Below are positions 60,259-64,000 of a DNA stretch of 64,000 nucleotides, piece by piece. Positions within the stretch are counted from its first letter, which is position 1. The number at the start of each line of letters is the position of its first letter. The notes beneath the pieces were generated by a model, which did not search any database, was not told where the DNA came from, and was given only the letters and a program-made list of their open reading frames with translations. Origin of the DNA: Berberis thunbergii (taxonomy: Eukaryota > Streptophyta > Magnoliopsida > Ranunculales > Berberidaceae); assembly GCA_003290165.1 (NCBI GenBank), contig QNQO01000594.1, positions 496,001 through 560,000 of the forward strand, in the 5' to 3' direction. The position numbers were made by a program, and so were the translations under genes.

Positions 60259-60618
60259 TTCGCTATTTTAATTATGATTGGTTCCCATATATTATATGGG
60301 TTTGACAACTTTCATTAGTGAGGTTTTGAATTCAGCCTTCTTAGGAAATGACTATCTAGAAATCTAGGGTTTGAGGAGACGGTTCTCTGAATTAGTATAG
60401 GGATTAGCATTGCTCAAACTAAAATATGACTTTATTTTTTAACTAAAAGATTACTCTGAAACACAAGTTTAATATCTTTTTTGGTAAAAACACTCGCTAG
60501 TTACTCCGTAATCAATGGCTTTCAAACTCTACACCAAACCTCACAAAACAAAGTACCAAAAACGTCGAACACAAGCATCTTCAAGAGGAAAAAAAATAAC
60601 TTTCAAAGAGAGACAGAT

Positions 60619-60624
60619 TTTATT
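60619..60624 (-). terminator. Possible polyadenylation signal of the DUF1639 gene
   Basis: AATAAA on the minus strand, 227 bases past the stop codon. Plant signals are loose, so this is a suggestion only. Confidence 0.35.
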
Positions 60625-60850
60625 AAGATGGTAAAGAACTTTTTTGGTGAAACAAAACCAGTCTCTGTACAAAAATTTCCAGAAGAGAGACATTTTGCAT
60701 TACAATCCAATTCTTTCTTTTTCCTCATTTTTTACTCTCTTCACTTTCAAAACAATCTAACAACACATCTATCCTTCTCCTGCAAAAAAATCCATCCAAC
60801 AATTGATGAAGAATCTTCTGCTAAACTTGTATTCCTCTTCTCTCCATCAC

Positions 60851-62140
60851 TCATTCAGAATCACTAGCCATGCTTCCCATAGCCTTCAATCCTCTTGGTC
60901 TCTGCAACATCATCATCATAATCAACAAACTTGCAATAAATCACTAACACAGAGAAATTTGACAAAGGGAATCACAATAAATCAATTTCTTCCAACCATA
61001 AATTATAACCAGATTATATACCTTCTTGGAAGTTTTCTTCTCCCGGACTTCATACCTCTCTTGGCAAAGATCAGATAACCATGCACCAGGACTCACCAAC
61101 TGCACAAATACCCCAAATCAATCACCAACTGCTACACCAACTAATCTCAAAATACCCAGATCAAAGTTAAATAAATAAAAAAATTGATTCCTAGTTATGA
61201 TTTTGAGAAAAAATTGGGGCTCTGGGAATGATCAAATTAGACATTTTTTTGTTCTTTGGTTATTTTGGGAAAATGGGTTTCACAGAGGAGAGGTCTTTTG
61301 AAGTCATCTTGAGAAAAATGGGGTTCCGAGTATTGCTGAAAACTTGGTTTTTGAAAGAAAAATTGGATCTTATGCACTGATTATGGAAGAAAATTAGGGT
61401 TCTAGTATTGAGAAAAATTGAATCTTTGAATACTTTTCATAGAAATGGGGGTTTGGATGAGATGAAAATTTTGGTTTTTTTCTTTGTTGTGAGTGAGAAA
61501 AAATGGGATTATGAAATAGGATGAGAGATTGACTTACAAGTAAGGTTCTCTGGATGAGCTTGGCCCTCTTCTTGGGTCTCTGAGGAAGCTTACAACCTTT
61601 CATTGCCATGAAATCTTCTTCTTTTTCTTTGCTTGACAAAGAAATCAAAAGCCTTGGCCAAACGGACCCTCCTTTATCTTCCACCTTTGTCTCCATCAAG
61701 TGCTTCCCATTCTCCTCCACACCCAATGATCCTCTTGTGGTGTAGTATCTCTCCTCCTTATCTGGTGAACATGACAAGGATTTCTGGTTCTCTCTCATCC
61801 CATCTGAGTTCCTAATGACCAAAATATGTTAAAGATCACATCTTTATGAAAAAAAATCACTATCTTTACGAAAATTCAATCAATGGGTATCTCTGATTTG
61901 AACTTACTTTGGGGGATTTGGAAGCCGGAGAGGAGATGGGGTGGGTTCCTTCTCTGTTCTCACAACGCGGCGATCGACACGAGAGGTGATTTTCTTCCTG
62001 ATTATACCGTTGGATTTCTCTGTAACTGCAACATCTTCTTTCACCTTTGAACATCGCAGCCTCTTCCGATTTCCCCACTGTAGCACGAAATCTGTCTCTC
62101 TAACTGCTGCTGGTCTTTGAACCTTTGTTTCCTTCTCCAT
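60851..62140 (-). CDS. DUF1639 family protein
   Basis: Four minus-strand exons: 62140-61908, 61811-61538, 61099-61022 and 60901-60851 (stop 60853-60851). All have GT-AG introns and matching phases, giving 211 residues. Exon 1 has DFVLQWGNRKRLRC and the basic RVDRRVVR block typical of the family's N terminus. Exons 2-4 give the DUF1639 domain: WPRLLISLSSKEKEEDFMAM, KGCKLPQRPKKRAKLIQRTL, LVSPGAWLSDLCQERYEVRE and RPRGLKAMGSMASDSE. The KLPQRPKKRAK cluster could act as a nuclear localisation signal (inference). The function is unknown; a nuclear role is only suggested by composition. The N-terminal linker is shorter than in the long relatives I remember. Confidence 0.93.
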
Positions 62141-62648
62141 CTCTCTGCAAAAAGTTCATATAGATGAGAATTTTAAGATACCCATTTGTGTTTTCTCTAA
62201 GGTTTTCAAAACCCAGAAACCAAATTCATGGAAATCATCTCTTACCACAAGATCTGTTGCTCTGAAAGAGAAATCCAAAGTGAACCCTTTAAACTAGTCT
62301 GCAACTGAATAAAACCCATTGTGAACGTTGTTAGAGAAAGCACAAAACTGTATGAGAAACAGAACAATTTCATTGCATAGAAAACCACTTACAGAGAAAA
62401 CAATTCCATTCAAAGCAAGAATTTTTTTGTCAAGAGAGGAGATTGTACTCTCCAAATGAACAATTTTTCTTCGAAATGAAGAAACTTTAGATCAGTTTCC
62501 CTTTCCCCTTCCCCTGGTTTAGCTTTGATGCAGAGCAACCTCTATGTCTCTCTGCCTCAGCCTCTCTCTGTTTCAAACAAACTTCTCTCTCTCTTTCTTT
62601 CTCTCTTCTTGGCTTTTGGTTTCTTCTCCTCATTTTACCCACTTGGGG
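62141..62648 (-). other. Probable 5' UTR of the DUF1639 gene
   Basis: On the minus strand this is a GA-rich leader (AGAGAGAGAAG near 62583-62600), typical of plant 5' UTRs. A CTGTAAGTGG donor near 62390 and a pyrimidine-rich acceptor region near 62265 suggest a leader intron. The transcription start is not defined by sequence alone. Confidence 0.4.
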
Positions 62649-62656
62649 TTTTTATA
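62649..62656 (-). promoter_or_regulatory. Candidate TATA box of the DUF1639 gene
   Basis: TATAAAAA on the minus strand, about 510 bases before the start codon, immediately upstream of the GA-rich leader. Confidence 0.5.
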
Positions 62657-62767
62657 TCATCAGTCATAGGCAGATCACAGCCATCAAATTTGAGTCAAGG
62701 GTGAGATGGACCCATTTGTCTCTAGAATCCAGATCGAGGGTTTACATTGGAGATGGGATACCTAGGG

Positions 62768-64000
62768 TAGCGATGGCAATGTGGTGGATTGGGGCGGATT
62801 TGGACAAATCCATTTTCGCCCCGCTGGAGATTGTGGATCCCCAAATTCACCCCGAATATTTGTTTGTACAATTTTAAAAAATATCATCCCCAATCCGGAC
62901 GGATTGACGGATATCCGCCCCGTCCGAATATTCGTAAGAAAAAAAATCTAATCTGCAACAACAATCATCTCCAATGAATTGACAGAGCATACCAAAAAAT
63001 CCAAAAAAAATACCATGAAGCTTGAATTGACAAAGCAATTTCACTGAATGCAATCTTGGATTCATTCTCATCCAATACACACACGAAAACTTCCAACTCA
63101 CTCACCCTTCTCCTTTTTAGGAATGCTAGTGAATGCAATCTTGGATTCATTCTCATATCTACTTCTACAAACCCTATCTTCAACCCATTCATCAACTTAA
63201 CCCCCATTATCCCTACAACACCATACTTCTCCTTTCCTCACTCATTTAGGCACCCACCAATCATACCTTAGCCCCACGAACTTGAATATTGTCACTGAAC
63301 ATTACCTACAAGAGGAAACTTTTCTCCAAGGTGTAGACCCTTCGACGGCCAAGGTAACGGACATATAGTGGTTGATTCAGTCCCCGTTTCTCGATCAGAC
63401 GAGGTGGTTGTTCTTCAAAATGCAAAGCCCCAAGCTCCATCAGATCTCCCTAGTGTTGATCATCTCATCGAAGAATAAATTTCTCTCCAACTCCGAATCA
63501 GGATCAAGATGGTCTTGGAAGAGGGAGGCGGCTGGGAGGGGAGAAGGATGCAGCCGGGTGTGGTGGCGTTGGCTGGTGGAAGCTCTGGTTTCCTCGATTA
63601 GCGGTATGTGTGTTTTAGGGTTTTGGTTCAGAGATGGTGGAGAGGAGAAATGTGAGCGAGGGTTTTGTGGGAAATAGGGAGTGGGAGGCGGGGAGGGGAG
63701 GGAAGAGGGAGGCGGCCGGGTGGGTGGCGCTGGCTAGTAAAAGCGCTGTTGTGCTGGTTGTCTCCGCTCTCTTTGTGTGATGGAATATTGAAATGTTGTT
63801 GTGTGTTGAGAGTGAGATGAGAGATTAGGGTTAGGGTATAGGTTCCTTTGTATAGTTCAGTGGTATATATGTAATTTTCTTTGGATACAACTTGGATATC
63901 CGTATCCGCTCCGAATAATAAACGGATACAATTTGGATATCCGTATCCGCCCCAACCTCCATACACCCTTAACCAAATCCGCCCCAAACGGGGCGAGAGA
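62768..64000. mobile_element. Left part of a hAT-like element running off the window
   Basis: TAGCGATGGCAATGTGG at 62768 resembles the TAGGGATGGCAAT terminus of plant hAT-type non-autonomous elements. It is followed by GGGGCGGATTTGG and GGATATCCGCCCCG subterminal words that recur inverted at 63890-63990 (GGATATCCGTATCCGC, AAATCCGCCCC). The right terminus and the second copy of the putative 8-bp duplication (ACCTAGGG, 62760-62767) would lie just beyond 64000. The interior includes a short duplicated segment (GAATGCAATCTTGGATTCAT at 63045 and 63133) and a G-rich part at 63510-63730. No transposase. Confidence 0.55.

Noticed and set aside
59903..60271. 122-codon frame and its minus-strand mirror
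   Set aside because: The two frames read nearly the same peptide on both strands because the DNA is a palindrome; no domain.

Overview
The window is nuclear DNA of a flowering plant, most likely a eudicot: AT-rich, with GT-AG introns, plant-specific gene families (APR-like, DUF6821, DUF1639, arabinogalactan peptides), and roughly half of the length in recognisable plant transposons. No bacterial, organellar or rRNA sequence was seen. Five genes look intact. They are an APR-like thioredoxin-fold membrane protein (12740-20572, +, four exons, 6.5-kb first intron), a DUF6821 single-pass membrane protein (23959-24839, +, two exons), two neighbouring arabinogalactan peptides (50423-50605 and 51853-52032, both -), and a DUF1639 protein (60851-62140, -, four exons). 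The genes do not form a pathway; plant genes are transcribed singly, and the only functional pair is the AG-peptide duplication.

Layout. 1-903 is the end of a CACTA transposon with short subterminal repeats. 1960-8372 is a partial duplicate of the APR-like exon 2 region, split by a complete but degenerate Ty1/copia element (2615-8318, TSD TATAC). 10830-12485 holds a hAT element, a tRNA-derived SINE and a decayed foldback element just upstream of the APR-like gene. Intron 1 of that gene carries a long-TIR foldback element and a hAT element with perfect 8-bp TSDs. 25817-30740 is a decayed Ty3/gypsy chromovirus on the minus strand with one LTR.

30905-35800 is a nest. Two copies of a tRNA-headed repeat occur here, and the second is interrupted by a non-autonomous LTR element (32907-35384, TSD ACATT) whose 3' LTR is itself interrupted by a hAT element (34839-35327, TSD AATTTAAC). 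35982-40697 holds foldback/MITE sequences and SINEs. 42211-48600 is a Mutator-like element (9-bp TSD, one mismatch) with 191-bp tandem repeats. It was split by a 4.6-kb composite element (43749-48329) carrying fragments of several host genes, including pyruvate dehydrogenase E1-alpha.

48822-49723 and 54559-55375 are further hAT-type elements. 55847-58710 is a gag-only LTR element of Tat type on the minus strand. 59886-60258 has two snapback palindromes. 62768-64000 is the left end of another element that runs out of the window.

All exon borders were placed by eye from reading-frame continuity, GT-AG sites and family knowledge. No alignment or database search was run. Untranslated-region limits are unknown.
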